A DNA stretch of 64,000 nucleotides. It comes from Ensifer sp. LC163. GTDB lineage: Bacteria > Pseudomonadota > Alphaproteobacteria > Rhizobiales > Rhizobiaceae. How positions within the stretch are numbered: the stretch's first letter is position 1; each line of letters starts with the position of its first letter. Below the pieces are notes generated by a model. The model worked only from the letters and a program-made list of their open reading frames with translations, did no database searches and was not told the DNA's origin. The stretch spans positions 1 through 64,000 of the forward strand of contig NZ_MBSS01000045.1 in the NCBI RefSeq assembly GCF_001695855.1, in the 5' to 3' direction. Position numbers and translations under genes: made by a program. Shown piece after piece: positions 26,744 through 36,019 of this stretch.

Positions 26744-28726
26744 ATGCAATCGACGACATCTCCGTTCCACCTCTCGCGCCGCTCGCTTCTGTCCGGCGTC
26801 GTCGCCTCCTCAGCACTCGTGATGCTTCATCCCTTCTCCGCACGTGCCGCAGCCAACCAGGCGCACCTGCGCATCATGGAAACGACTGACCTGCACGTTC
26901 ACGTCTTTCCCTACGACTATTACGGTGACAAGCCGAATGACACGCTGGGCCTTGCGCGCACGGCCTCGATCGTCGACGCCATCCGGGTGGAGGCGACGAA
27001 TTCGATCCTTGTCGACAACGGCGATTTCCTGCAGGGAAACCCGATGGGCGACTACATCGCCTATCAGCGCGGCATGAAGGATGGTGACATCCATCCGATC
27101 ATCGCGGCGATGAACGTGCTCGGCTACGACTGCGGCACGCTCGGCAACCACGAATTCAACTATGGCCTGGACTTCATGTTCAAGGTGCTGAACGGCGCCA
27201 ACTTCCCGCTCGTCTGCGCCAACCTGACCAAGGGCGCGCTCGCCGCCGATGCCCGCCAGGATCAATTGTTCCTCAAGCCCTACGTCATTCTCGATCGCAA
27301 GGTGAAGGACGGCGCTGGTACCGAACATGCGATCCGGGTCGGCCTCATCGGTTTCGTGCCGCCGCAGATCATGACCTGGGATGCGAAGAACCTTGAGGGC
27401 AAGGCCAGCACCCGCGATATCGTCAAGGCGGCAGAAGCCTGGGTTCCGCAGATGCGCGAGGAAGGTGCCGATATCGTCATCGCGCTTTCCCATTCCGGCA
27501 TCGGTCAGCAGGACTACGCCGAAAATCTCGAAAACGCGTCCGTGCCGCTGGCCGCGGTCGAAGGCATCGACGCCATTGTGACCGGCCACAGCCATCTCGA
27601 CTTCCCGGGTCCGAAGTTCGACAAAATTGCCGGCGTCGACAATGCCAAGGGGCTGATTTCGGGCAAGCCGGGTGTCATGGGCGGTTTCTGGGGTTCGCAT
27701 CTCGGCCTCATCGACCTGCTCATCGAACGCGAAGGCGGCGCCTGGCGCGTCGTCAGTTCCACCAGCGAAGCGCGTCCGATCTACCGGCGCGAGGAAAAGA
27801 AGGTGATCGCCGAGGTCGCCGACAAGCGGCAAGTGCTGGCGGCGGCACAAAAGGAGCACGAGGCGACGCTGGCCTATGTCCGCACCCCGGTCGGCAAGAG
27901 CGCGGTGCCGCTCTATTCCTACTTCGCCCTGGTCGCCGACGATCCATCGGTCCAGATCGTCAGCCAGGCGCAGACCTGGTACATCAAGGACATGCTGAAG
28001 GACACGGAGCACAAGGACCTGCCCGTGCTTTCGGCGGCGGCTCCGTTCAAGGCCGGCGGCCGCGGCGGCGCGGACTACTACACCGACGTTCCGGCCGGCG
28101 ACATCGCCATCAAGAACGTCGCCGATCTCTATCTCTACCCCAACACGGTCCAGGCCGTGGTCATTACCGGCGAGCAAGTGCGCAACTGGCTGGAAATGTC
28201 AGCGGGCATATTCAACCAGATCAAGGCGGGTTCATCGGACGCCGCCCTGATCAATGGAGACTTCCCGTCCTATAACTTCGATGTCATCGACGGCGTGACC
28301 TACCAGATCGATCTTTCCGAGCCGCCCAAGTTCGACAAGGACGGCAACGCCGTCAACCCGTCATCCAACCGCATCAAGAACTTGAACTTCAATGGGCAAC
28401 CGATTGATCATGAGAAGAAATTTGTCGTTGCGACAAACAACTATCGCGCCGGTGGCGGCGGCCATTTTCCTGACATCGCTGCCGACAAGGTAGTCTTCGT
28501 CGCGCCCGACACCAACCGCGACGTCGTGGTTCGCTACATCATCGACCAGGGAACCATAAACCCGGCTGCGGATGCCAACTGGACCTTCGCGCCGCTTGCA
28601 AACACCAGCGTCACCTTCGACAGTGGCCCGAAGGCAAGGCAGTTCCTGTCGCAGGTCAAGGGCGTGACGATCGAGGATGCGGGTGAAGCCGCCGAAGGAT
28701 TTGCCCGTTTCCGCATCAAGCTGTGA
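26744..28726 (+). CDS. cpdB: Periplasmic 2',3'-cyclic-nucleotide 2'-phosphodiesterase/3'-nucleotidase
   Basis: 660 residues. A twin-arginine signal (SRRSLLSGVVASS, residues 11-23) indicates Tat export. The metallophosphatase domain has TTDLHVHV (Asp49, His51), the DNGDFLQG motif (91-98) and GNHEF (134-138); the C-terminal nucleotidase domain follows and includes NNYRAGGGGHFPD. It converts extracellular cyclic and 3' nucleotides to nucleosides, a phosphate- and nucleoside-salvage role. I looked for a Pho box upstream and found none convincing. Confidence 0.95.
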   Translation: MQSTTSPFHLSRRSLLSGVVASSALVMLHPFSARAAANQAHLRIMETTDLHVHVFPYDYYGDKPNDTLGLARTASIVDAIRVEATNSILVDNGDFLQGNPMGDYIAYQRGMKDGDIHPIIAAMNVLGYDCGTLGNHEFNYGLDFMFKVLNGANFPLVCANLTKGALAADARQDQLFLKPYVILDRKVKDGAGTEHAIRVGLIGFVPPQIMTWDAKNLEGKASTRDIVKAAEAWVPQMREEGADIVIALSHSGIGQQDYAENLENASVPLAAVEGIDAIVTGHSHLDFPGPKFDKIAGVDNAKGLISGKPGVMGGFWGSHLGLIDLLIEREGGAWRVVSSTSEARPIYRREEKKVIAEVADKRQVLAAAQKEHEATLAYVRTPVGKSAVPLYSYFALVADDPSVQIVSQAQTWYIKDMLKDTEHKDLPVLSAAAPFKAGGRGGADYYTDVPAGDIAIKNVADLYLYPNTVQAVVITGEQVRNWLEMSAGIFNQIKAGSSDAALINGDFPSYNFDVIDGVTYQIDLSEPPKFDKDGNAVNPSSNRIKNLNFNGQPIDHEKKFVVATNNYRAGGGGHFPDIAADKVVFVAPDTNRDVVVRYIIDQGTINPAADANWTFAPLANTSVTFDSGPKARQFLSQVKGVTIEDAGEAAEGFARFRIKL

Positions 28727-28945
28727 CGCTTCGTGCCCCTGCCAGCGGGGGCACGCTCTCCCCGGCATGGAGAGCGGAAGTGCCGCTGTCGGCAACTGGC
28801 GAAAAGCAGCAACGCGGATGCTGAAGCAGCCATCCGTCCCGGCATTCGTGTGCCCACCGCGCTTACGGGCAGCGCGAGCTTTCAGTACGAAGAGACTGTA
28901 TGTCTTTATTTTTACGGATAGGCTCCAGCGGCCTGCCGCTGACAA

Positions 28946-29266
28946 TCACACCTGTCGGGTCTGCGCATCGTCGGCAAACAGCGATGGTCCGGTCTGGTCG
29001 ATGATCTGGCGGCCTTTGCGGAAAGCGGCATCGATCGCGTCCTGCTCGGACGTAAAGAGATCGGCGCGGATAAAGCTGCGCACCCTCACGTCGCCTTCAG
29101 CGATCGCCTTCTCGATGCTGCCGGCCAGGCGAAACTGCGAGCCCTCGCGCATAGGCGTGGCGCGGATCGTGCACTCGGCATAGGCCTCGGCTTTCCCCGA
29201 CGCGCCTTGAGCCTCGTTTTCACCAGAGCCGGAGCGGCCGAACAATTTTGAGAAAAATGATGCCAT
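28946..29266 (-). CDS. HlyU-family small protein
   Basis: 106 residues from the ATG at 29266. A short N-terminus (MASFFSKLFG) and Ser/Gly-rich linker are followed by the HlyU-type core: ECTIRATPMREGSQFRLAGSI, then VRSFIRADLFTSEQDAIDAAFRKGRQIIDQTG. Despite the family name, taken from a Vibrio haemolysin activator annotation, regulatory activity is not established for these proteins. A 219-base gap with only a possible hairpin separates it from cpdB. Confidence 0.8.
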   Translation of the reverse strand: MASFFSKLFGRSGSGENEAQGASGKAEAYAECTIRATPMREGSQFRLAGSIEKAIAEGDVRVRSFIRADLFTSEQDAIDAAFRKGRQIIDQTGPSLFADDAQTRQV

Positions 29267-29346
29267 GAGCAAGACTTAGACGCGACGGCGAAAGCTGTCA
29301 AAGCCAAAGTGTCATCACGGCACCAGGCTCTCAGACCTCGCCGCTG

Positions 29347-30597
29347 TCAGATGATCAGATTGGACAGGATCTCGTTCTCGGTGATGTCCTGATAACGCAA
29401 GCCGGCAGCGTCGAACCGCGATTTGAGGATCGGGAAATTCTCCGCATGCTTTGTCTCGATGCCGATAAGGATCGAGCCGAAGTTGCGGGCGGATTTCTTC
29501 AAATATTCGAAGCGCGAGATATCGTCCTCGTCGCCGAGCAGGTTGAGGAAGTCGCGCAAGGCACCGGGGCGCTGCGCCATGCGCAGGATGAAGTACTTCT
29601 TGAGCCCGGCGTGCCGCATCGCCCTTTCCTTGACGTCGGGCAGACGCTCGAAGTCGAAATTGCCGCCGGAGACGACAGCGACGACGGTCTTGCCTTCGAG
29701 CTTCTCGCGCCCGATCGCGTCCAGCGCGGTGATCGACAGAGCGCCTGCGGGCTCGAGCACGACGCCCTCGACATTCAGCATGTCGATGATCGTCATGCAG
29801 ATCGCGTTTTCCGGCAGCAGCATGACCTGATCGGCAGAGAAGCGCCGAAGGGCCGCAAAATTCAGATCGCCGATCCGCCCTACAGCTGCGCCATCGACGA
29901 AGTTGTCGACCTGATCGAGCGTAACGACGCTGCCGGTTTCGAGGCTTTGCCTGAGGCTCGGCGCACCGGACGGTTCGCAAAAGACGAAATGGTCGGCGGC
30001 AACGTCGTCCTTCAGATAGCCGGTGACCCCGGCCGACAAGCCACCACCGCCGACCGGTAGTACGACGAGATCGGGCCTGACGCCTTCGGGCAATTGCTCG
30101 GCAATTTCAGCGGCAACGGTCGCCTGCCCCTCGATGATGTCGAGATGATCGAACGGCGGCACCATCACGCCGTCAATCGTTTCCACGTGCTCGCGCGCGG
30201 CCTTGTAGCATTGGTCGAAGATGTCGCCGACAAGGCGGATCGTGATGAACTCGCCGCCGAACATGCGGGTCTTGTCGATCTTCTGCTGCGGCGTGGTCAC
30301 CGGCATGAAGACGACGCCGGGAACACCGAAGTGTCGGCAGACGAAGGCAAAGCCTTGGGCGTGGTTGCCGGCCGAGGCACAAACGAAGGTCTTGCCTGTC
30401 GCACCGGCACCAAGCACCTTGCGGAAGAAATTGAACGCACCCCTGATCTTGTAGGAGCGAACCGGCGACAGATCCTCGCGCTTGAGGAAGATGTTGGCGC
30501 CGTAGCGGGCGCTCAGATGTTCGTTCAATTGCAGCGGCGTGGCCGGAAAAATATCGCGCATCGCCGTGGTTGCGTTGTCAACATCCTGCTTCGTCAC
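29347..30597 (-). CDS. ilvA: Threonine ammonia-lyase (threonine dehydratase)
   Basis: PLP enzyme converting threonine to 2-oxobutanoate, first step toward isoleucine. 416 residues. Lys50 in SYKIRGAF is the cofactor lysine and VGGGGLSAG binds the phosphate. The C-terminal part (from about 330) resembles a single ACT-like regulatory domain (AQRPGALRDFLNLLG), the shorter form compared with enteric IlvA. It is preceded on the other strand by trkH. Confidence 0.94.
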   Translation of the reverse strand: MTKQDVDNATTAMRDIFPATPLQLNEHLSARYGANIFLKREDLSPVRSYKIRGAFNFFRKVLGAGATGKTFVCASAGNHAQGFAFVCRHFGVPGVVFMPVTTPQQKIDKTRMFGGEFITIRLVGDIFDQCYKAAREHVETIDGVMVPPFDHLDIIEGQATVAAEIAEQLPEGVRPDLVVLPVGGGGLSAGVTGYLKDDVAADHFVFCEPSGAPSLRQSLETGSVVTLDQVDNFVDGAAVGRIGDLNFAALRRFSADQVMLLPENAICMTIIDMLNVEGVVLEPAGALSITALDAIGREKLEGKTVVAVVSGGNFDFERLPDVKERAMRHAGLKKYFILRMAQRPGALRDFLNLLGDEDDISRFEYLKKSARNFGSILIGIETKHAENFPILKSRFDAAGLRYQDITENEILSNLII

Positions 30598-30750
30598 GTG
30601 AGGTCATCCATTGAGTTTGCCGATGGCTGCCGCTATTGCACATTGCAGCGCCCGAGGCCATCGCTTTGACTCGAATCGACCGGCGGTGGACAATGTCGCC
30701 GCCTCGCGCCTCGCCAGATCATGTAGTTTCATTTCCAGGAAATCGAACGC

Positions 30751-32205
30751 TTGAACGCAACCCTGATCCGGCATGCTGTGCATATCGCGGCGATCCTTGG
30801 TCTCTACCTGTCGCTGGCGATGCTCGTTCCGGCGATGGTCGATCTTTATTATGGCCATCCGGACTGGCAAATCTTTGCCGTATCCGCTTTCCTGATCGGC
30901 GGCCTGTCGGCAGCGACGTTCATGGCAACACGCATGGGCCCGCCGCCGTTTTCGAAGAAATTCGGCTTCCTGCTCGTCAATCTGCTCTGGGCCGTCTTTT
31001 CGGTCGTCGGGGCCATCCCGCTGTGGCTGTCTTCGCTGAAGCTCGACTTCGCGCAAGCCCTGTTCGAATCCGTCTCCGCCATCACCACTACCGGATCGAC
31101 CGTTATCGTCGGCCTCGACGACGCGCCGCCCGGGTTGCTCGTCTGGCGCTCGCTGTTGTGTTGGCTCGGCGGCATCGGCATCGTCGTGCTCGGCCTGTTC
31201 ATCATCCCCTATCTCAGGGTCGGCGGCATGTCGTTCTTCAAGATGGAATCCTCCGATACCAGCGACAAGCCGTTCGCTCGCCTTGCAAGTTTCAGCCGCG
31301 CCTTCCTTTTCATCTATGTCTCGATCACGGTTCTCTGCACGATCGGTTACAACATGGCGGGCATGAACCGGTTCGACGCCATCAATCACGCGATGTCGAC
31401 GGTGGCGACCGGCGGCTTTTCCACCCATGACGCATCCTTTGCCTATTTCGGCAGCGTCCCGCTGCTGTGGACGGCGACGTTCTTCATGGCGCTCTGCAGC
31501 CTGCCATTCTCGATCCTGATTGTACTCGTCGTACGTGGGCGCCTCGATGCGCTGCGCGACCCGCAGATCATCGTCTTCCTCGGATATCTCTCGGCCTTCT
31601 CGATCGCGGTGGCGATCTATCATCGCCTTGCCAATGACGTCGAATTTCACCTGGCGCTCGCCCATTCGTTCTTCAACATCACCTCGATCCTCTCGACCAG
31701 CGGCTACGCGAGCGAGGACTACAGCCTGTGGGGCCCGTTCGTGGTGATGGTCGCGTTCATCGCAACCTTCATGGGCGGCTGTTCCGGATCGACTGCCGGC
31801 GGGATCAAGGCCTATCGCTTCGTCGTGCTCTTCAACGCCATCCGCTCCGGCCTCAACAAGCTCATCTATCCCAATGCGATCTATGCGGTGCGCTACGGCA
31901 ACAACACGGTCGATGCCGATACACAGCGCGCCATCTTCCTGTTCTTCACCACCTATATCCTGCTGTGGGTGCTGGGCAGCCTCGGCATGGGCGCGCTCGG
32001 CTACGATTTCATCACCGCGACTTCGGCGGTGATTACCTGCCTTTCCAACGTCGGCCCCGGTCTCGGCAGTCTCATAGGCCCAGCGGGCAACTTTTCGACG
32101 CTCCAGGATCCGGAGCTCTATCTTCTTTCGCTGATGATGCTGCTCGGCCGCCTGGAAGTGCTGACCGTGCTCGTGGTTCTGACGCCAATCTTCTGGAAAC
32201 ATTGA
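30751..32205 (+). CDS. trkH: TrkH-family potassium uptake protein
   Basis: Ion-translocating subunit of the Trk system; 484 residues with about ten membrane helices. The four pore-loop motifs are recognisable: ITTTGST, VATGGFS, LSTSGYA and LSNVGPG, each with the selectivity-filter glycine. A GGCSGSTAGG stretch and IKAYRF are also typical. No trkA is adjacent. The start is a TTG at 30751 with an AGGA 10 bases upstream; I see no better ATG. Confidence 0.93.
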   Translation: MNATLIRHAVHIAAILGLYLSLAMLVPAMVDLYYGHPDWQIFAVSAFLIGGLSAATFMATRMGPPPFSKKFGFLLVNLLWAVFSVVGAIPLWLSSLKLDFAQALFESVSAITTTGSTVIVGLDDAPPGLLVWRSLLCWLGGIGIVVLGLFIIPYLRVGGMSFFKMESSDTSDKPFARLASFSRAFLFIYVSITVLCTIGYNMAGMNRFDAINHAMSTVATGGFSTHDASFAYFGSVPLLWTATFFMALCSLPFSILIVLVVRGRLDALRDPQIIVFLGYLSAFSIAVAIYHRLANDVEFHLALAHSFFNITSILSTSGYASEDYSLWGPFVVMVAFIATFMGGCSGSTAGGIKAYRFVVLFNAIRSGLNKLIYPNAIYAVRYGNNTVDADTQRAIFLFFTTYILLWVLGSLGMGALGYDFITATSAVITCLSNVGPGLGSLIGPAGNFSTLQDPELYLLSLMMLLGRLEVLTVLVVLTPIFWKH

Positions 32206-32285
32206 CCATTGCCACGCCGGCCCTATCGTCTTGACTCGATGCGGCAAATGCCGAAAGTCGGATCAACCGGACAAAGGGGAGCGTC

Positions 32286-32876
32286 ATGGCGAAACATCGG
32301 TCACGGCTGGCGGTGCTGACCGCAGCAAGCATGCTCTGCATAAGTATCGAGGCAAAGGCTGGACCGCTTGTGGACGCCGCCACCAAGGCGGAACAACTGG
32401 CAACCTCCGGCGACGCAGCCAAAGCGCGGGAACTCCTGCGGCAGGCCGTCGGCGACTTTTCGCAAACCCTGCCGTTCTCGATCGGCAAGGCCGTTTTCAT
32501 CACCAAGGAGCCCGCCGGCTACGCCATGTACGAGCCGAAGGAGGGAACCGTCTTCAAGACCGGGGAAGCGCTCGTATCCTATGTCGAACCGGTCGGCCTG
32601 ACCTGGAAGGATGCGACCACCAAGGGCAAGTTGGAGACGCATTTTACCGTCGATTTCGACATCCTCAATCCCAAGGGCGAGATCCTCGCCGGCCAGAAAG
32701 CATTCGGCGACTTCACCTTCACCGGCTATCTCAAGAACCAGGAGATCTATTCGACCCTGACGATCGATGTGTCCGGAGCCCCGGCCGGCGACTACGTGCT
32801 GCGCTTCCATTTCAACGATATCAACAGCGGCAAGACGGCGACGATCGACCAGCCGTTCAAGATCGCCGGACCGTGA
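32286..32876 (+). CDS. Exported protein of unknown function
   Basis: 196 residues. A signal peptide spans 1-25 (ending IEAKA). The mature protein has a helical segment (DAATKAEQLATSGDAAKARELL), then a beta-rich part with YEPKEGTVFKTGEALVSYVEP and DYVLRFHFNDINSGKTATI, which recalls small periplasmic beta-sandwich domains. No family is recognised with confidence. A good ribosome-binding site (AAAGGGGAG) precedes the ATG, and the HAD gene starts 4 bases after the stop, implying an operon. Confidence 0.8.
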   Translation: MAKHRSRLAVLTAASMLCISIEAKAGPLVDAATKAEQLATSGDAAKARELLRQAVGDFSQTLPFSIGKAVFITKEPAGYAMYEPKEGTVFKTGEALVSYVEPVGLTWKDATTKGKLETHFTVDFDILNPKGEILAGQKAFGDFTFTGYLKNQEIYSTLTIDVSGAPAGDYVLRFHFNDINSGKTATIDQPFKIAGP

Positions 32877-32880
32877 AACA

Positions 32881-33585
32881 ATGCCTGACATGATTACGAC
32901 GATCGGCTTCGATGCCGATGATACGCTTTGGCAGAACGAACAATTCTTTCGCCTCACCGAGGCGCGCTTCGCCGAACTGCTCAAGGACCACGCCGACACC
33001 GATGATCTCCCCGCACGCCTGCTGGCCGCCGAAAAGCGCAACCTCGACCTCTACGGTTTTGGCATCAAGGGTTTCGTGCTGTCGATGGTCGAGACCGCCG
33101 TCGATGTGACCGACGGCCGCGTACCGTCATCGGTGATTGCCGAAATTCTTGCCGCCGGGCGCGAGATGCTGGTCCACCCGGTAGAGCCGCTGCCGCATGT
33201 CAAGGAAACGCTCGAGGCGCTTCATGGCGCCTTCCGGCTGGTGATGATTACCAAGGGCGACCTCTTCGACCAGGAGCGCAAGCTTGCCGCCTCGGGATTG
33301 GGAGACTATTTCAACGCGGTCGAGATCGTCAGCGATAAGACGGTTGCCACATATGACCGCATCTTCACACGCCACGGCGACGGCCCATCGAAAAGCCTGA
33401 TGGTCGGCAACTCGTTGAAATCCGACATTGTCCCTGCACTCGATGCCGGCAGCTGGGGCATCTACGTGCCGCATGCCCTCACCTGGGCATTCGAGGATCA
33501 CGACAAACCCGTCGGCCATCCACGCTTCCGCGAGGTCGCCGATCTCGGTGGTCTGTCGGGTGTGCTGCAAACGCTGGACAAATAG
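32881..33585 (+). CDS. HAD-superfamily hydrolase
   Basis: 234 residues. Motif I is FDADDTLW (Asp11 nucleophile, Asp13), motif II MITKGD, motif III the lysine of SDKTVATY, motif IV GNSLKSDI, so all catalytic positions are present. The cap region (about 20-105) is helical, as in phosphoglycolate-phosphatase-like members. Substrate unknown. It is closely coupled to the exported protein upstream. Confidence 0.88.
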   Translation: MPDMITTIGFDADDTLWQNEQFFRLTEARFAELLKDHADTDDLPARLLAAEKRNLDLYGFGIKGFVLSMVETAVDVTDGRVPSSVIAEILAAGREMLVHPVEPLPHVKETLEALHGAFRLVMITKGDLFDQERKLAASGLGDYFNAVEIVSDKTVATYDRIFTRHGDGPSKSLMVGNSLKSDIVPALDAGSWGIYVPHALTWAFEDHDKPVGHPRFREVADLGGLSGVLQTLDK

Positions 33586-33745
33586 CAGGCTCGCCATGAA
33601 CCAGAGTGATCGTGACGAGCTGCAGAGGATGGTAGCCTAGCCCCTCAATGCAGCCGTTAATTGCTTATTGCGTGAGCTGACATCTTTCTTTGGGAGTCGG
33701 AGAAATGTGCGGGCATCCAGAAGGATGCATCACAGGAGAATCACC

Positions 33746-34003
33746 ATGGCGCAGCTAATCGGAGCTACCGTAGTAATGGCATTCACCAGCATATTGATCG
33801 GTTGGATTATCAGGAAATTCTCCGTCATGAGCATCTTTGCCTCTCGCCTTGTCGGCTTGGCAGTCATGATGTTCGTCGCACCGACGGTCTACTTTCTGAC
33901 GTCGGGCACTCCATACTTTCAGGCGTTTTTCACCTATGGCCTTGGTGCGTTGATTGCCGGCGCAATTTTCCATTTCTCGCGATCGAAGCGCCAGCCGTCG
34001 TAA
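33746..34003 (+). CDS. Small membrane protein, function unknown
   Basis: 85 residues from the ATG at 33746 behind a good CAGGAGAATC site. Three hydrophobic segments are likely (about 3-22, 30-50 and 59-76), with a basic tail (FSRSKRQPS). No family recognised. Confidence 0.65.
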   Translation: MAQLIGATVVMAFTSILIGWIIRKFSVMSIFASRLVGLAVMMFVAPTVYFLTSGTPYFQAFFTYGLGALIAGAIFHFSRSKRQPS

Positions 34004-34185
34004 GGGCCCCACAAGGGCGTCCCCCGTCGATGTCCCGATGACGTTCGCCCACCGTTGCGCCACGGAAATTGTAGCCTAGCGCGAACGGCTCGACGTCGCG
34101 GCAACACAGGTGCCCATCGCACTGCTCGCGGAATCGGCCGGATCTATGCTATGTGCCGCCACAAATCGAAATCGAGGTGATCGAC

Positions 34186-34431
34186 ATGGCCGAAAATTGG
34201 GAAAAACCCGTGACCTTGGCCCTGGAGGGGCCGGAAAAATACACGATCATCTCGAACACGACCGAAGCGTCCTGGGCAATGATCGAAGACTGGCCGCTGG
34301 AAGACAGCGCGCTCTTGACGCGGGCGCTCGATACATGCGCGGCGGTGATCGAGGGCAAGCAATCGGTGGAGGCCGCCCGCCAGGCCTTCATCGATGCTGC
34401 GCGTGAGGCCGGGATTCTCATTAAGGAATAA
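34186..34431 (+). CDS. DUF982 family protein
   Basis: 81 residues from the ATG at 34186 with GAGGTG upstream. It fits the DUF982 pattern, a family largely confined to rhizobia and often multicopy: WEKPVTLAL near the start, WAMIEDWP, and ALDTCAAVIEGKQSVEAARQAFIDAA at the end. Function unknown. A GTG at 34153 could extend it by 11 residues. Confidence 0.78.
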   Translation: MAENWEKPVTLALEGPEKYTIISNTTEASWAMIEDWPLEDSALLTRALDTCAAVIEGKQSVEAARQAFIDAAREAGILIKE

Positions 34432-34851
34432 CGTGGCAGCACGACCCGGTCGGTCGCGTCTGTGCATCTTCCGGTCTATGGCATAGGAGACGACGCGCCG
34501 CCAACTTCAGGTGCCGCTCTGGCGGAAGCAACGGCTTCCTCCGCCGACGGCGCCAAATCTCCGTTGCCGGTTAAATTAGAATTGGTCGCGCCCACTTCAA
34601 AGCAACAGCTAAAACACGTCGAACGAGGGGCGAACATCCCCAGTACGAACCCGGCCTGCCATCCTCCAAGTAACCCATTTGAGGGAAGAACAATTGGTGA
34701 AGATCGGCATCCCCCACAGAGATTGCGGGCGCCGGGCAATAGTACGCCCACTTGCGTTTTCGGGTCGTGTGGGCGAACCTGCCGACCAAGACAGGTTGAA
34801 GCCGCTGCCGGGCAACCGGACCGCACAACAGCCCCAAAACTGGAGGACATC
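34432..34851. other. Intergenic region upstream of the second lipoprotein
   Basis: About 420 bases. It probably holds the promoter and leader of the lipoprotein at 34852. A short CTGCCATC...TTTGAGGG pattern (34656-34686) also occurs upstream of the first lipoprotein (about 9477-9500). No gene seen. Confidence 0.4.
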
Positions 34852-35016
34852 ATGGCGATCAGACTTCTCACGACAATGGCGGTAACAGCACTCTTGGCGA
34901 TTTCAGGATGTGCGACCAGTGGCTCCGGCAATACGACCTACTCACAAGCCCAAGGGGTCGACCCCGATATCGATCCCACGGGCACCGCTAACGAAAGCAT
35001 GGGTGCGGGTTACTAA
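34852..35016 (+). CDS. Small lipoprotein, 54 residues (paralogue of the one at 9557)
   Basis: The ATG at 34852 follows ACTGGAG, as in the first copy. Lipobox ISGC places the lipidated cysteine at about residue 20; the mature part contains NTTYSQAQG and an acidic DPDIDPTG stretch. Same length and layout as the lipoprotein at 9557-9721, so they are probably paralogues. Function unknown. Confidence 0.7.
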   Translation: MAIRLLTTMAVTALLAISGCATSGSGNTTYSQAQGVDPDIDPTGTANESMGAGY

Positions 35017-35404
35017 ACCTGACCCAGGCGACCAGGCTGGCGGTGGCCGACAGTCTGCCGGTACGGTTGTTCGCCAAAACTATTTCAACTTCTTGATGCA
35101 GGAAAAGTCGTTGACAGGCAGGGGGATAGATTCGTCCTCGATGCTACCGGCACCACAGCAGCGGGCGTGATGTACGCCACGTTCAGCTCCTATCCGAAAT
35201 AGATTCGAGGCGCGGATAGCGCCATGGCTTGTCCCTCAAAAACTCCAGGAGAACGGCACATAGCTTGGTGGAGAGGCGGCAGGATCGTGCGTTGGGCCAT
35301 GAGCGTTTTTCTCGTCTTTGACAGCAATTCGACAGGCATCATTCAGTTTCAATTAAGCCTATTTCCCGGATAATGGGGACAATCATAAATTGAGGGAACC
35401 TCTG
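35017..35404. other. Region with a possible gene remnant
   Basis: The stretch 35041-35205 contains two adjoining frames that look protein-like: one gives VADSLPVRLFAK before a stop, the other continues LLDAGKVVDRQGDRFVLDAT and ends YATFSSYPK at a TAG. This could be a frameshifted remnant of a small gene, or chance. The rest shows nothing. Confidence 0.3.
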
Positions 35405-35527
35405 GTGGCGCTTCCTGGACCAGCTTTCATTCTCGCTCTCGTTGCCTTCATCGTTGTGGTGCCCCTTGTCGCCAAGAAAGCGGAACAGGGCCGGATATAC
35501 AGCCACAGCATCACCACCAACTTCTGA
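35405..35527 (+). CDS. Tiny single-span membrane protein, 40 residues
   Basis: GTG start at 35405 behind GAGGGAA at good spacing; stop TGA at 35525-35527. Residues 6-23 form one membrane helix (FILALVAFIVVVPLVAKK runs into a basic stop), followed by a polar tail (QGRIYSHSITTNF). This resembles the one-helix small proteins common in bacterial membranes. Support rests on the start signal and composition only. Confidence 0.45.
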   Translation: MALPGPAFILALVAFIVVVPLVAKKAEQGRIYSHSITTNF

Positions 35528-35842
35528 TTTTCACCCGTTGGTCATCCCGCACACCACTGGCGGGCGTATGGCCGGGCGGAAGCTTCCGCTGACGCAAGCC
35601 GAGCTATCTCCATCGTCTGTAACAACCGCGAAACACGGACAGAACAACGCACTCGTCAACGATCAATGGGATGTTGAAGCAATCATCCGCTGGAACCCTA
35701 TGAGGCTCCTTGAATACGGACGCGTTCCGCGAGCCGGGTTTCAAACTGGTGAAAGCGACACAGGCACATGAGCTGCACAACGAAAAATCCGTTGTGCAGC
35801 CCTTCCAAAACCGAAGAGCGCAAGGTACTGAAAACACTCAGT
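35528..35842. other. Intergenic region with a perfect hairpin
   Basis: About 315 bases before tRNA-Leu. Contains an 11-bp perfect inverted repeat, GCTGCACAACG / CGTTGTGCAGC, at 35772-35800 with a 7-base loop. No T run follows, so it is not a standard terminator; it may be part of a leader or a small RNA. No gene seen. Confidence 0.45.
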
Positions 35843-35927
35843 GCGGGCGTGGCGAAACTGGTAGACGCAAGAGACTTAAAATCTCTCGGCTTCGGCTGTG
35901 CGGGTTCGATCCCCGCCGCCCGCACCA
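35843..35927 (+). tRNA. tRNA-Leu (anticodon TAA)
   Basis: 85 bases, class II with a long variable arm. The acceptor stem pairs GCGGGCG with CGCCCGC; anticodon loop CTTAAAA (anticodon TAA); T loop GTTCGATCC; encoded CCA. Reads UUA/UUG. Confidence 0.96.
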
Positions 35928-36019
35928 GATGGCCGCTAAGGAAAATTCTTCACACACAATACTTCACCGCCGCCCGCTCAACGGACGGTTTGGCCTGACG
36001 CCTTAAATCGATTTGCCGC

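Noticed and set aside
30604-32247. Long minus-strand open frame opposite trkH
   Set aside because: Charged low-complexity shadow; trkH motifs on the plus strand are unambiguous.
33595-33639. 14-codon frame after the HAD gene, MNQSDRDELQRMVA
   Set aside because: Too short and with a weak start; cannot be told from chance.
35698-35925. Minus-strand open frame over tRNA-Leu
   Set aside because: Same artefact: antisense translation of a tRNA gene.
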